Assembly (NCBI GenBank): GCA_021323855.1
Contig: JAJPKE010000045.1
Span: 372,001 to 436,000 of the forward strand
Direction of reading: 5' to 3'
Source: Chloroflexota bacterium
GTDB lineage: Bacteria > Chloroflexota > Ktedonobacteria > Ktedonobacterales > JADMIN01
Length of the DNA: 64,000 nt
Part shown: piece after piece, positions 31,680-40,210 of the stretch
Position numbering within the stretch: position 1 is the stretch's first letter
Layout: the number at the start of each line of letters is the position of its first letter
Notes under the pieces: generated by a model
What the model was told of the DNA's origin: nothing
The model's input: the letters and a program-made list of their open reading frames with translations, nothing else
The model's database searches: none
Translations under genes and position numbers: made by a program

Positions 31680-32771
31680 CTATAACTCCTGGGCGATGCG
31701 CGGATGGCGACGCAACCGGCGCCGGAGCATCACGTCCGCAAACCAGACGAGTCCGAAGACATACGCAGCTTCGGCCAGCAGCGCCAGCAAACCACCCCAG
31801 CCAATGACGCCAGTGACGCCGAAATTGTAGCAGACGGCGAAAGGCAAGAGCAACAGCCGCGCCGGAAAGAGCAGCACTGCCAGGAAGCCATCAGCATTGT
31901 AGGAGGCGAATGCCAGCACCAGCCAGACGAGAAACGCGAGCCGCAGCAGCGTATTGGTGGCCGGCGTCGAAAGCACAATCGTCAGCGTTCCCAACAGGAT
32001 GCAGTTTGCTATCAGGCCGATAGCGCCAGCAACCAGCAGCCCGGCGGTCGTTCCGGCAAATCGTTGCGTGATGAGCGCCAGGAAGAGCAGCAGCAAGATC
32101 AGGAACGTGCTGATAACTGCCGTCGCCAGCGTCAACCCCGTAAGGACGCCACGGAGCGAACTGCGCAGCCCCATACGCAGGTAGGTGATGGGCGGCACAA
32201 GGATGCGTACCAGCGCATAGGCCGTCACCACGGTGATGCCGCCGATGCCGAAGGTGGTGATGTCAAAGAAGTAAGTGGCCCCGAACGGGAAGCGAAAACA
32301 GACGAGAAACAGCGCCAGCAGCAGCGCCAGATCAATCGGCAGCCACCTGCTGCGCACAAAACGTCGCAACGCCAGTTCAGCGGCAGCTATGGTGACCGAC
32401 TCGCGTAGCTGGGCACGAACGCTGGATGCTGCTGTTGGGGTAGGTGGCGGGATTGGCTGCACTGGCTTTACTAGCTTTACTGGCTTTACTGGCTTGACGG
32501 ACATGGATAATGCCGTTTGTATGGTTTGTTTTGCGGTTGCCGGACGTGTCGCCGTGGTGACGGCGACCGAAGACCTGGCTGGCGTCTCTTCCTGCCGCTG
32601 CGCGCCACTCATTGGTGCGCGAGCCGTTCGCGCCGGGGTTGGCTGCGCTGCCGGCAACGCGCGGGATTTCGCCGTCTGCGCGGGCGATGTGGATGGTTGG
32701 CGACCGGTTGCGCGCGTACCGGCGTGCGCGTTCCCGCTGCCACTTTTACGGCGCGGCTTCCTGCTGGGCAC
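31680..32771 (-). CDS. ABC exporter permease with long disordered N-terminus
   Basis: The 363-residue protein begins with about 125 residues rich in Ala, Pro, Thr and Ser (TAKSRALPAAQPTPARTA), including the repeat VKPVKPVKLVKPVQP, then six membrane segments (LPIDLALLLALFLVCF onward). It is the first gene of the exporter operon and probably pairs with the downstream ATPase and permease. The start is a GTG behind GAAGGGAT; the low-complexity region is unusual for a permease and may tether or sense something. A shorter start after the disordered part cannot be excluded. Confidence 0.65.
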   Translation of the reverse strand: MPSRKPRRKSGSGNAHAGTRATGRQPSTSPAQTAKSRALPAAQPTPARTARAPMSGAQRQEETPARSSVAVTTATRPATAKQTIQTALSMSVKPVKPVKLVKPVQPIPPPTPTAASSVRAQLRESVTIAAAELALRRFVRSRWLPIDLALLLALFLVCFRFPFGATYFFDITTFGIGGITVVTAYALVRILVPPITYLRMGLRSSLRGVLTGLTLATAVISTFLILLLLFLALITQRFAGTTAGLLVAGAIGLIANCILLGTLTIVLSTPATNTLLRLAFLVWLVLAFASYNADGFLAVLLFPARLLLLPFAVCYNFGVTGVIGWGGLLALLAEAAYVFGLVWFADVMLRRRLRRHPRIAQEL

Positions 32772-33146
32772 GAAACGCTATCCCTTCTCTGAACCTGCCA
32801 GACCTGCTACTTGTCTATGTCTGCCAAGTCTACTGGCGCCAATCTTAACTATAGCACGACCGGCGCAACCGGCAGGTCACAGCGAACGCCGTATGGCAGG
32901 AGAGACTGAAAGGCGCAGGAACCCCGCGCCGCGAAGCATCAGGATGTCGGAAGCATCAGGATGTTGCAGGAGGAGTGCCATCGTCCGGCGCATACGCTTC
33001 TCATGGCCGTCTATGAACCATCTAGACAGGCTGCGCGCGCTCCTGTATCCTGTAGCTGCGCACGCTCAATGTTGACGTTATCGGCATTGTTAGCATGGCT
33101 TTATGCCGCGAACAAACGGCATAACCATTCATCATTGGGGGATAGT
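32772..33146. other. Stretch with no gene seen
   Basis: About 375 bases between divergent genes. No convincing gene, terminator or strong promoter was recognised. TTGACG at 33063 is a possible -35 for the plus-strand gene but lacks a good -10. Confidence 0.4.
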
Positions 33147-33671
33147 ATGCTAGAGACCAATCCTGACCCATTTGCAGTGGCGCGGGCTGCTGCACAGTCG
33201 CGCAAGGTGCCGAAATCACTGTGTATGCGGTTTCAGGCATACCGCACTGCCCGCAATACGCTCATTATTCTGGCTGTGCTTATTTTTATCCAGGCTGGCT
33301 TCGCTCTCATGGGCAGCATTGCCTGCCTGATCCTCTACGCAGCCGTGAGCGGTCAGTCAAATGTCAGTGATACCAGTGTTTTCCTTATTTTAGCGGCGGC
33401 GGCTGGGATGCTGGCGCTCATCTTGATTGTGCTGGGGATATTCGTGTTACGTCACTCGCGCATCGTCCTGGGGATGTGTGTCGCCTACAGTGCGCTGGGG
33501 CTACTTGCGGCGTTATACACGTCGTTTACCAAAGACCCGCTTGGCGCGCTGATTCTGCCCGCGCTTCACTTCGCTTTCGTCATCTACGCCTTCCGTGCGG
33601 CGGTCATCATGCACCGCTATGAAACCGGCGTGTATCCGAGCGACGCGCAGCCCAAAACGCAACTTCCATAG
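33147..33671 (+). CDS. Four-helix membrane protein of unknown function
   Basis: The 174-residue protein has a cytoplasmic N-terminus (LETNPDPFAVARAAAQSRKV) and four membrane segments starting LIILAVLIFIQAGFALMG, in two hairpins. No known motif was seen. The frame is open to 32961, but the ATG at 33147 follows TGGGGGA and the upstream residues look non-coding. It stands alone, 190 bp before the DUF1801 gene. Confidence 0.6.
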   Translation: MLETNPDPFAVARAAAQSRKVPKSLCMRFQAYRTARNTLIILAVLIFIQAGFALMGSIACLILYAAVSGQSNVSDTSVFLILAAAAGMLALILIVLGIFVLRHSRIVLGMCVAYSALGLLAALYTSFTKDPLGALILPALHFAFVIYAFRAAVIMHRYETGVYPSDAQPKTQLP

Positions 33672-33863
33672 AGATCAGAAAACAGCAGGGACAGCGATGA
33701 ACGCTTCTGTCTTTCATGTGTTATGCAGTTGTGGCTACCGGCTAGAGCGCCTACAGTGAGAATGGTCTGATATAGGTTGTATGATGGGGCTGCATCGTTT
33801 CGTTTTGCGCCCTGATGGTGTTCATACGACAAACACTGCACATACCACAGAGGAGGTTCTCAT

Positions 33864-34319
33864 ATGGGAGAAGTTGACCAGCAGGCAACAAAGAAACCCG
33901 CGAAGGCGAGCCAGGGCTTCTCAGCCGAGGAAAAAGCCGCGATGCGCCAGCGCGCCAAAGAGCAGAAGGCAAGCGCAGACAGAGCGGAGGGGGAGCGTGA
34001 CCTGCTCGAGAAGATTGCTGCGATGCAGCCGTCTGATCGCGCAATGGCTGAGCGGCTGCACGCCATCATCAAGGACAACGCGCCATCTCTCACGCCGAAG
34101 ACGTGGTACGGGATGCCCGCCTATGCCAACCAGGACGGCAAGATCGTCTGCTTCTTCCAACCAGCGGAGAAGTTCAAGACGCGGTACGCAACGTTCGGCT
34201 TCAACGACAGCGCGCACCTCGACGACGGCAACTTCTGGCCAGTCGCCTATGCGCTGAAAGAGCTGACCGCTGCGGACGAGGCGCAGATCACCGCACTTGT
34301 GAAGCAGGCGGTAAGCTGA
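33864..34319 (+). CDS. DUF1801-type protein (YdhG-like)
   Basis: The 151-residue protein has a basic Lys/Ala-rich N-terminal helix (about 1-50) and then the DUF1801 core: LTPKTWYGMPAYANQDGKIV, CFFQPAEKFKTRYATFGF, and ALKELTAADEAQI. DUF1801 proteins include frataxin-like iron-binding candidates and remain poorly defined. An SD, GAGG, precedes the ATG. A perfect 14-bp hairpin terminator follows the stop, so it is a single-gene unit. Confidence 0.78.
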   Translation: MGEVDQQATKKPAKASQGFSAEEKAAMRQRAKEQKASADRAEGERDLLEKIAAMQPSDRAMAERLHAIIKDNAPSLTPKTWYGMPAYANQDGKIVCFFQPAEKFKTRYATFGFNDSAHLDDGNFWPVAYALKELTAADEAQITALVKQAVS

Positions 34320-34348
34320 GGATATACCCCAAGACACTGGTACCATAG

Positions 34349-34387
34349 AGAGGCAGAGCCGCGTAACCAGCGGCTCTGCCTCTTTGT
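34349..34387 (+). terminator. Intrinsic terminator after the DUF1801 gene
   Basis: AGAGGCAGAGCCGC (34349-34362) pairs perfectly with GCGGCTCTGCCTCT (34370-34383) around a 7-base loop. A short T-containing stretch (TTGTGTT) follows. Confidence 0.8.
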
Positions 34388-34490
34388 GTTCTGGCAATGC
34401 GCGCCTGACGAACTAAATACGGCGCATCTTCCTCGAAATCTCTCCCTATTTCTCCCTTCAAGCACATCTACCAATCTCCCGCGTTGCGAA

Positions 34491-34503
34491 GTTTCCTGGA
34501 AAC
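34491..34503. promoter_or_regulatory. Operator-like palindrome, left of the exporter promoter
   Basis: GTTTCCTGGAAAC is a perfect palindrome with 6-bp arms around one base. It ends 4 bases before the -35 box at 34508. A second site with the same arms lies at 34539. Confidence 0.72.
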
Positions 34504-34507
34504 AATA

Positions 34508-34537
34508 TTGACATGGCGTGGCTTACCCTGCTAAAAT
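34508..34537 (+). promoter_or_regulatory. Sigma-70-type promoter of the exporter operon
   Basis: TTGACA (34508-34513), an exact consensus -35, and TAAAAT (34532-34537) are 18 bases apart. Transcription would start near 34544, within the right-hand palindrome. Confidence 0.8.
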
Positions 34538-34538
34538 A

Positions 34539-34552
34539 GTTTCCGTGGAAAC
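34539..34552. promoter_or_regulatory. Operator-like palindrome over the transcription start
   Basis: GTTTCCGTGGAAAC has the same arms as the site at 34491 with a 2-base centre. It overlaps the expected start of transcription, so a bound repressor would block the promoter from both sides. No repressor gene is adjacent. Confidence 0.72.
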
Positions 34553-34594
34553 CAATTTGTTGCGCCACATCATGAGAAATGAGGTTAGCTACGC

Positions 34595-34894
34595 ATGTTC
34601 AACGCTCTTCGTCGCTGGCACTGGACCCTCTTGCATCGGGTCTTTGGCCTGCCTGATCGCAACCACACGGAGCCGCATGCTCCCCTGTCTGCCGTTCTTC
34701 GGTCCCACCCAAAGGTTCCCGCGCATGGGCGTCACTTTGCTCAGCGGAACAATCCCGGTTTTCGTGCGCAACTCAAGCGAGAGATGCAGCGGCAACCACA
34801 CGTCCTAAAAGGCTGGCAGAAGGATATTCGCAACAGAATCGCCCGCCAGGAAACCGGCAGACATACACAGACTAACCAGCACTCGGAGCTATAA
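34595..34894 (+). CDS. Small basic hypothetical protein ahead of the ABC exporter
   Basis: The 99-residue protein is rich in His, Arg and Gln (FNALRRWHWTLLHRVFGLPD, REMQRQPHVLKGWQKDIRNR) with no membrane segment or known domain. It is the first frame after the regulated promoter, GAGG lies about 9 bases before the ATG, and the ABC ATPase gene starts 81 bp after it, so it may be part of that operon. An overlapping frame (34518-34808) has a start before the transcription start and was not chosen. It may be a leader gene. Confidence 0.5.
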   Translation: MFNALRRWHWTLLHRVFGLPDRNHTEPHAPLSAVLRSHPKVPAHGRHFAQRNNPGFRAQLKREMQRQPHVLKGWQKDIRNRIARQETGRHTQTNQHSEL

Positions 34895-34975
34895 GAGTGC
34901 TTATCCGACGCTCCTCGTGTTTGCTGAAACCCCAGCAGATGCGCGGGAGTGTCTATCCTCCAAAGGAGGGGTTCT

Positions 34976-35992
34976 ATGTCAATTCCCCCAGCAATTCTGG
35001 CTGAAGGGGTGCAGAAATCCTACGGCAAAACGCGCGCCCTCGCCGGGCTTGATCTCGTCGCAGAAGCGGGCAGTGTGCTTGGCGTACTCGGCCCCAATGG
35101 CGCTGGCAAGTCCACTGCCGTGCGTATCTTCACAACGCTGCTTGCGCCCGACAGTGGGCGTGTGGAAGTGGCGGGGCTGGATGTCACCAGGCGGGCGGCA
35201 GAGGTGCGCACCCGCATTGGTCTGGCCGGACAATATGCCGCAGTTGATGAAACCCTTACCGGGTATGAAAACCTGGTCATGTTTGGGCAGTTGTATCATT
35301 TGCCGGGCGCGATAGCAAAACGCCGGGCGCACGACCTGCTCGAACGCCTTGATCTCGTGGAGGCAGCCGGGCGACTGGTCAAGACGTACTCCGGTGGTAT
35401 GCGACGGCGGCTAGACCTGGCGGCCAGTCTGATTTTAGCCCCGCAAATTCTCTTTCTGGATGAGCCGACGACAGGCCTGGACCCGCGCGGACGGCTGGCG
35501 ATGTGGGCGCTCATCCAGGAGCTTGCCAGGACCGGCACGACTATCTTTCTTACAACGCAATATCTGGAGGAGGCCGATCAACTGGCCCGGCAGATTGCGG
35601 TGATTGATCGTGGACGAGTCATCGCTAAAGGCAGCGCCGATGAATTGAAGGCGCAAATCGGTGGCGAGCGGCTGGAGTTCACACTGGCACCGGGCAGCGA
35701 TCTCAATAGCGCGTTGGAGGCGCTGCGCCCGTATCAATCGGGTGAGGTGCAGGTGGACGCCGCCGAGCGCCGCGTGGCGGTGCCAGTCACCCAGGGAGCG
35801 CAGCGCCTCGCCGCGATGGTGCGTGATCTGGACGCTGCCCAGATTGCCCTGGCCGATCTGTCCTTGCGTCGCCCCACGCTCGATGATGTTTTTCTTGCCC
35901 TCACCGGGCACACGGCGACGGAGACCAAATCTGAAACCAATGAAGTTGACAAACCCGCAGAACCCCAGTTTGCTACCAGGAGGCCCGCATGA
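34976..35992 (+). CDS. Drug-exporter ABC ATP-binding protein (DrrA-like)
   Basis: The 338-residue protein matches the daunorubicin-resistance ATPase plan: Walker A GPNGAGKST (37-45), TLTGYENLVMFGQLYHLPG (Q-loop region), signature YSGGMRRRLDLAASL, Walker B LFLDEPTTGLD, and LTTQYLEEADQLA. The C-terminal RPTLDDVFLALTGH is the DrrA-type tail. The ATG at 34976 follows AAAGGAGGGG. It overlaps the permease gene by 4 bases (ATGA). The pair would export hydrophobic drugs. Transcription probably comes from the palindrome-flanked promoter at 34508. Confidence 0.9.
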   Translation: MSIPPAILAEGVQKSYGKTRALAGLDLVAEAGSVLGVLGPNGAGKSTAVRIFTTLLAPDSGRVEVAGLDVTRRAAEVRTRIGLAGQYAAVDETLTGYENLVMFGQLYHLPGAIAKRRAHDLLERLDLVEAAGRLVKTYSGGMRRRLDLAASLILAPQILFLDEPTTGLDPRGRLAMWALIQELARTGTTIFLTTQYLEEADQLARQIAVIDRGRVIAKGSADELKAQIGGERLEFTLAPGSDLNSALEALRPYQSGEVQVDAAERRVAVPVTQGAQRLAAMVRDLDAAQIALADLSLRRPTLDDVFLALTGHTATETKSETNEVDKPAEPQFATRRPA

Positions 35993-36810
35993 ACCGCACG
36001 CTGCCTGTTCCTATGGAACGGCTCATTCCGCTCAAACGTCCTGCGCTGTACTGGGCGCTGGCGGACGCGGTGGTGGTGGCGAAACGCCAGATTCGCCAGA
36101 TTCCGCGCGTCCCCGATGAGTTGATAACCGCCATCGTGCAGCCAGTCATCATCGTGCTACTGTTCCGCTATCTCTTTGGTGGCGCGATTCATGTCCCTGG
36201 CGTCAGCTATATCAATTACCTGATGGCGGGCGCGTTTGTGCAGTCCGCCATCTTTGCCTCTGCCAATACCGGCGTTGGCGTGGCAAACGACCTGAAACTT
36301 GGACTGGTTGATCGGTTTCGCTCCTTGCCGATGGCTCCCTCGGCGGTCCTCACTGGGCGCATCTTTGCCGACCTGATTCGCAATACGGTTGTCATCCTTG
36401 TCACGTGGGGAATCGGGCTGCTGGTGGGCTTCCGGCCAGCGGGCACGCCTGTAGCCTGGGTTGCGGCGTCGGCGTTGGTATTGCTGGTGAGCTTTGTCTT
36501 CTCCTGGTTCTCGGCGCTGATGGGTCTGCTCATCCCCAGTCCGGAGGCGGTTGCCCAGGCCGGTATCGTCTGGCTGTTGCCGTTCATCTTTGGCAGCAGC
36601 GCCTTTGTGCCGGTTGACACCATGCCTGGCTGGCTGCGCGCTTTCTCTGACCACCAGCCGGTGTCACTGATGATGGATGCCGTGCGCGGGCTGCTCCTCA
36701 ATCAGCCGAACACGCCTGCGCTCTGGCAGGCGCTGGTCTGGTGTGGTGGGCTGCTAATCATCCTTATCCTATTGTCTGTTTGGGTCTATGGTCGCCGCAC
36801 CAGCCGGTAG
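35989..36810 (+). CDS. Drug-exporter ABC-2 permease (DrrB-like)
   Basis: The 273-residue protein has the ABC-2 membrane pattern: AVVVAKRQIRQIPRVPDELI, then ITAIVQPVIIVLLFRYLFGG, and the conserved end FIFGSSAFVPVDTMPGWLRA with PVSLMMDAVRGLLLN. Six membrane segments are visible. It overlaps the ATPase by 4 bases and is the last gene of the operon; a bidirectional terminator follows. The family exports anthracyclines and other hydrophobic drugs; the actual substrate is unknown. Confidence 0.9.
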   Translation: MNRTLPVPMERLIPLKRPALYWALADAVVVAKRQIRQIPRVPDELITAIVQPVIIVLLFRYLFGGAIHVPGVSYINYLMAGAFVQSAIFASANTGVGVANDLKLGLVDRFRSLPMAPSAVLTGRIFADLIRNTVVILVTWGIGLLVGFRPAGTPVAWVAASALVLLVSFVFSWFSALMGLLIPSPEAVAQAGIVWLLPFIFGSSAFVPVDTMPGWLRAFSDHQPVSLMMDAVRGLLLNQPNTPALWQALVWCGGLLIILILLSVWVYGRRTSR

Positions 36811-36821
36811 CAAAAAAAGAA

Positions 36822-36848
36822 CCACCCGCGTTAGGGCGGGTGGCCTTT
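36822..36848. terminator. Bidirectional terminator between exporter and flotillin
   Basis: CCACCCGC (36822-36829) pairs with GCGGGTGG (36836-36843). An A-run before it (36812-36818) gives a T-run for minus-strand transcripts, so it fits the flotillin gene best; CCTTTC follows on the plus side. Confidence 0.75.
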
Positions 36849-36906
36849 CACTGAAAACGAGACTTCGAGCGGTGACGAAGGGTGGTGTGTCCTGGTCCTC
36901 GTGCGC

Positions 36907-38670
36907 TTAACGGCAGACCTGGCGGCGCGGACCGGAGACCCGTCCACCACCGGGGGCGACGTTGTTGGCGAGGTTGGGAACCGGCGCAGCTCCGGCTTTG
37001 CCTGCGTTGTCAATCGCAGCGGCAAGGGACTTCGTAGTGCTGTCGCGGTTTTCATCGCTCCCTACGCTCCCTTCTGCCTTGCCTGCTACTGAACTCTCTG
37101 TATTGCTTGCCGGTTGAGTGTTTTGTGCCTTCGGTTGCGTACCGTTCTCACTAATACCATTCCCGTTTGCTTCGCTGGATGCGGAAGCCGTGCCGTCCAC
37201 TGTTGTGAGGCCCGGCACCCGCGCCATCAGGTCCGAAAACTTCGTGCCGGTCAGCGCTTCGAGAATGGCGGGCACCTGGGCCAGCATATTTACTACGTCG
37301 CCGGTTACACGGCTGGCCCCAAGACTGCTGCCGTTGGCGCCGCCGGTCGAGACGATGCTGATCTTGTCCACCTTCGCCAGCGGCTCCGCAATCGCCTTGA
37401 CGACCTCCGGCAGATTGGTAATCACCTTATCCAGCACGGCAGCCTGGTTGTATTCCTGATAGGCGGCGGCCTTCGTGCGCATGGCTTCGGCTTCCGCCTC
37501 GCCCTTCGCCTTAATGACCTCGGCCTCTGCCAGACCGCGCAATCGCGCCGCTTCTGCGTCCGCTGCGCCGCGAATACGGGCAGCCTCGGCTTCCGCCTGT
37601 GCCTGGGCGCGCAACGCTGCCGCGCGACCTTCGGCTTCGAGGGTGATGCGCTGGCGCTCGGCGGCGGCCTGCGTCTCGATGCGCTGCTTCTCAGCCTCAG
37701 CCGCTTTCACCACCGTCGCTTCCAGTTCCATCTGGCGGCGGTTCGCCTCAGCTTCCTGCACCTTCACCTGTGCCGTCTTCTCGATCTCTTGCGCGCGAGC
37801 AGCCTCGGCAACGATCTGCTGCTGTACGATCTGCGCTTGCAGGTCGCTGGCCTTATCCGCCACCACCTGCTGCTTCTTCACCTCAGCGTCATACTCGGCG
37901 CGTTTGAGCGCCAGGTCGCGCTGCGATTCGGACTGTTTGGCCTGCGAAGCGGTCTCCGCCGCCACACGCTCCTGATCGGCAGCCGCTTTGGCGATGGCAG
38001 CCTCGCGTGAGGCGTTCGCCTGTTGAATCTGCGTATCACGTGCGGCCAGCGCGGCGGCAATATTCGCCTCTTTGCGGATGCGCTCGATCTCCGGGCGGCC
38101 CATGTTGTCAATATAGTTGTTCTCGTCGCGCACCTCTTTGATGGTGAACGAGACAACTTCCAGCCCCATCTTCGCCAGGTCGGCAGAACTGGTGGAGCGC
38201 ATCTTCTCGCTGACCATCTCCGGCTCTTTGACAATTTGCTCGACGGTCAACTGGCCGACGATGCCGCGTAGGTGGCCCTCCATCACTAGCCGGATCATCG
38301 CCTGCCGCTGATCGAAAGTCTTGCTCAAGAATTGTTCAGATGCCGTGAGGATGCTGTCACGATCATTGCGCACTTTGAGCTGCGTGACGGCCTCCACGCG
38401 CACCGAGACGCCCTGATTGGTATAGAGGTTCTGCTGCGGCGCGACATCGAACGACATCAGTTCCAGCGAGAACGCCTGTGAACGTTCGATAATCGGCAGC
38501 ACAAACTTGCCGCCGCCAGTGATGACGTAGGGTGTCTTTGTGCGGCCATAGACGATCAACGCCTGGTTCGGGCCGACCTTGACATAGCGCGCGCTCAGGC
38601 TGCTGATGATCGCTACGAGAAGCAACGCTATGACAACCGCCGCGATGATAACGATGAGCAATACAGACAT
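36907..38670 (-). CDS. floT: Flotillin-like membrane scaffold protein
   Basis: The 587-residue protein has an N-terminal membrane hairpin or anchor (VLLIVIIAAVVIALLLVAII), an SPFH/PHB domain at about 28-200 (KVGPNQALIVYGR, GGGKFVLPIIERSQAFSLEL), and a long coiled coil with Glu/Ala repeats at about 215-420 (AEAEAARIRGAADAEAARLR). The C-terminal region is Ser/Asn/Gly rich and disordered. It is the FloT/YuaG type, which organises membrane microdomains. The next gene upstream encodes a NfeD-like partner, the standard pairing. The symbol follows the family, not proven orthology. Confidence 0.88.
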   Translation of the reverse strand: MSVLLIVIIAAVVIALLLVAIISSLSARYVKVGPNQALIVYGRTKTPYVITGGGKFVLPIIERSQAFSLELMSFDVAPQQNLYTNQGVSVRVEAVTQLKVRNDRDSILTASEQFLSKTFDQRQAMIRLVMEGHLRGIVGQLTVEQIVKEPEMVSEKMRSTSSADLAKMGLEVVSFTIKEVRDENNYIDNMGRPEIERIRKEANIAAALAARDTQIQQANASREAAIAKAAADQERVAAETASQAKQSESQRDLALKRAEYDAEVKKQQVVADKASDLQAQIVQQQIVAEAARAQEIEKTAQVKVQEAEANRRQMELEATVVKAAEAEKQRIETQAAAERQRITLEAEGRAAALRAQAQAEAEAARIRGAADAEAARLRGLAEAEVIKAKGEAEAEAMRTKAAAYQEYNQAAVLDKVITNLPEVVKAIAEPLAKVDKISIVSTGGANGSSLGASRVTGDVVNMLAQVPAILEALTGTKFSDLMARVPGLTTVDGTASASSEANGNGISENGTQPKAQNTQPASNTESSVAGKAEGSVGSDENRDSTTKSLAAAIDNAGKAGAAPVPNLANNVAPGGGRVSGPRRQVCR

Positions 38671-38817
38671 GGTGAACCTTTTCTTTGCGCGGCATGCTAT
38701 CTTTGTCGCGCCCTTTCCTCGTTTGGGATGTTGGGATGTAGCCCGCCCGTCACATCTGAAACTGCCTCGCGTGCGAGGAATACGAGAGTTTGTGGTCTTT
38801 TCTATCCCGTCAACCTA

Positions 38818-39642
38818 TCAGCCTAGGTCAATCGGCTGCAATTGCGCCGCTGTGCCTGCGCGCACGTCTGCCATGAAGCGATCCCATGGCTGGACGGTGG
38901 CGATGCCCTTCTCCGAGCCGAGGATCACCACCTCGGTATCCACTGGAATCGCTTCGCCGTCGGCACTGCGCGCGCCCATGCTCTGGCGACCACCCTGGGT
39001 GTTGGTGAAAATCACCTCGCCGATGCCACCAGGGCGCACGCCCATGCTCACTTTGCCCAGCCGCCCTTCGAGCTGCGAACTCTCCGCGCCCAGCGCGCCG
39101 ACCATGCGCTCGAAGAAGAGCCGGCTCAGCAGCGCCGAGACGAACATGGCGCAACCAGCCCCAACGACCAGCGCAAAGATGAACGAAAGCTCCGGGCCGA
39201 CATTGGCGACATTGTGCAGCAAGAAGCCGAGTAAGCCAAAGATCAACAGGAGAACGAGCAGGCCATAAAGATTGAGGCTGCCCAGGAACAACGCTTTGAG
39301 GCTATCGAGTGGCGCGAATCCGCCGGCATCGGCGGCGCTGCCTGTGCCGTTCGCGCTATTGGCGGCGTTCGTCGTGTTTGCGGTATGCGCGCCATTGGCA
39401 TGAGCCGTTGCGTGTCCGCTGGCTGCGTGACCACCAGCGGCATGGCCCGCCACATGTCCGCCAGCGGCGTGCCCACCAATATGGTGCCCCGCCAGATGTG
39501 GCACGTGCAGATGCGCAGTGTGTCCACCGGCGCCGAGCGTGTGGCCGTGCCCCAGGCCAAGCACTGTGGTGATGACGAGGAAGGTCGCTGAGAAAACGAA
39601 ACACCCCAGGAACACATAGGAAAGTGCGTCCAGTGTACCCAT
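38818..39642 (-). CDS. NfeD-like membrane protein with a His/Gly/Ala-rich loop
   Basis: The 274-residue protein has one N-terminal membrane segment (YVFLGCFVFSATFLVITTVLG), then a ~55-residue loop at about 31-85 with many His-Ala-Gly and His-x-Gly units (HIGGHAAGGHVAGHAAGGHA), two more membrane segments (LNLYGLLVLLLIFGLLGFLL and SFIFALVVGAGCAMF), and a C-terminal OB-like domain (EGRLGKVSMGVRPGGIGEVI). The last part is the NfeD hallmark. It neighbours the flotillin gene and the two are probably co-expressed. The His-rich loop is not a normal NfeD feature and could bind metal. Confidence 0.78.
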   Translation of the reverse strand: MGTLDALSYVFLGCFVFSATFLVITTVLGLGHGHTLGAGGHTAHLHVPHLAGHHIGGHAAGGHVAGHAAGGHAASGHATAHANGAHTANTTNAANSANGTGSAADAGGFAPLDSLKALFLGSLNLYGLLVLLLIFGLLGFLLHNVANVGPELSFIFALVVGAGCAMFVSALLSRLFFERMVGALGAESSQLEGRLGKVSMGVRPGGIGEVIFTNTQGGRQSMGARSADGEAIPVDTEVVILGSEKGIATVQPWDRFMADVRAGTAAQLQPIDLG

Positions 39643-39696
39643 ACCCGGCGCCTCCTGCCAGTAATGCCGTGCGCGCTGATCGGCTGTTCTCAGCCG

Positions 39697-40029
39697 CTAG
39701 CGTTCAACCGGCTCTGAAATCCGTTGGAGCGGCGTTGGCTCGGTCTCCTGCGGATTCGTCTGGCTCATCTGCCGCAGACGATTGACGACGGCGGCAATGT
39801 TGATGCCCCAACCCATGCCAATTACATGTGGCGTGAAAATACGGTTGCTCTCCGGATTCCAGTATTCGTTGGCGACCTCGCCCCACTCCGGAATGTGGAA
39901 GTTATACGGTATCCCCGCGACTTTTCCCTTCCATGTGCGTTGCTCCGGCTCTTTCGCCAGTTCCTGCCCAACAGCGGCGGCGGCCAGACCAACGATCACT
40001 CCCGTGAAAAAGCTGTTCATTCTGCCCAT
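39697..40029 (-). CDS. DUF5808-like small membrane-associated protein
   Basis: The 110-residue protein begins with a hydrophobic helix (FFTGVIVGLAAAAVG) and then matches the DUF5808 pattern: RTWKGKVAGIPYNFHIPEWG, YWNPESNRIFTPHVIGMGWG, and INIAAVVNRLRQM. In the family this block follows or precedes membrane helices; the function is unknown. It lies upstream of the NfeD-like gene on the same strand, 54 bp away, so it may belong to the flotillin operon. Confidence 0.65.
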   Translation of the reverse strand: MGRMNSFFTGVIVGLAAAAVGQELAKEPEQRTWKGKVAGIPYNFHIPEWGEVANEYWNPESNRIFTPHVIGMGWGINIAAVVNRLRQMSQTNPQETEPTPLQRISEPVER

Positions 40030-40210
40030 CGTTCCCTCTCCTCACCTTCGCGGTTGCATCTCTCATCAGAGACTACGCTGACGCGCTATGCCACGTTGCA
40101 TGATCTTGCATGTCTTGGCATGTCTTGGCGTGTCTGGCATATCTCTGCAGGTTCACCTCTGCCGCCCTCACGTTTCGTGCCAGGTACACTCTCACCAGCC
40201 ATATTGACCT

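Noticed and set aside
30806..31807. A 333-codon open frame opposite the ABC ATPase
   Set aside because: The opposite frame has all ABC motifs; this one has none.
34518..34808. 96-codon frame overlapping the small basic ORF
   Set aside because: Its start lies upstream of the predicted transcription start at about 34544 and has no SD; the frame at 34595 has one.
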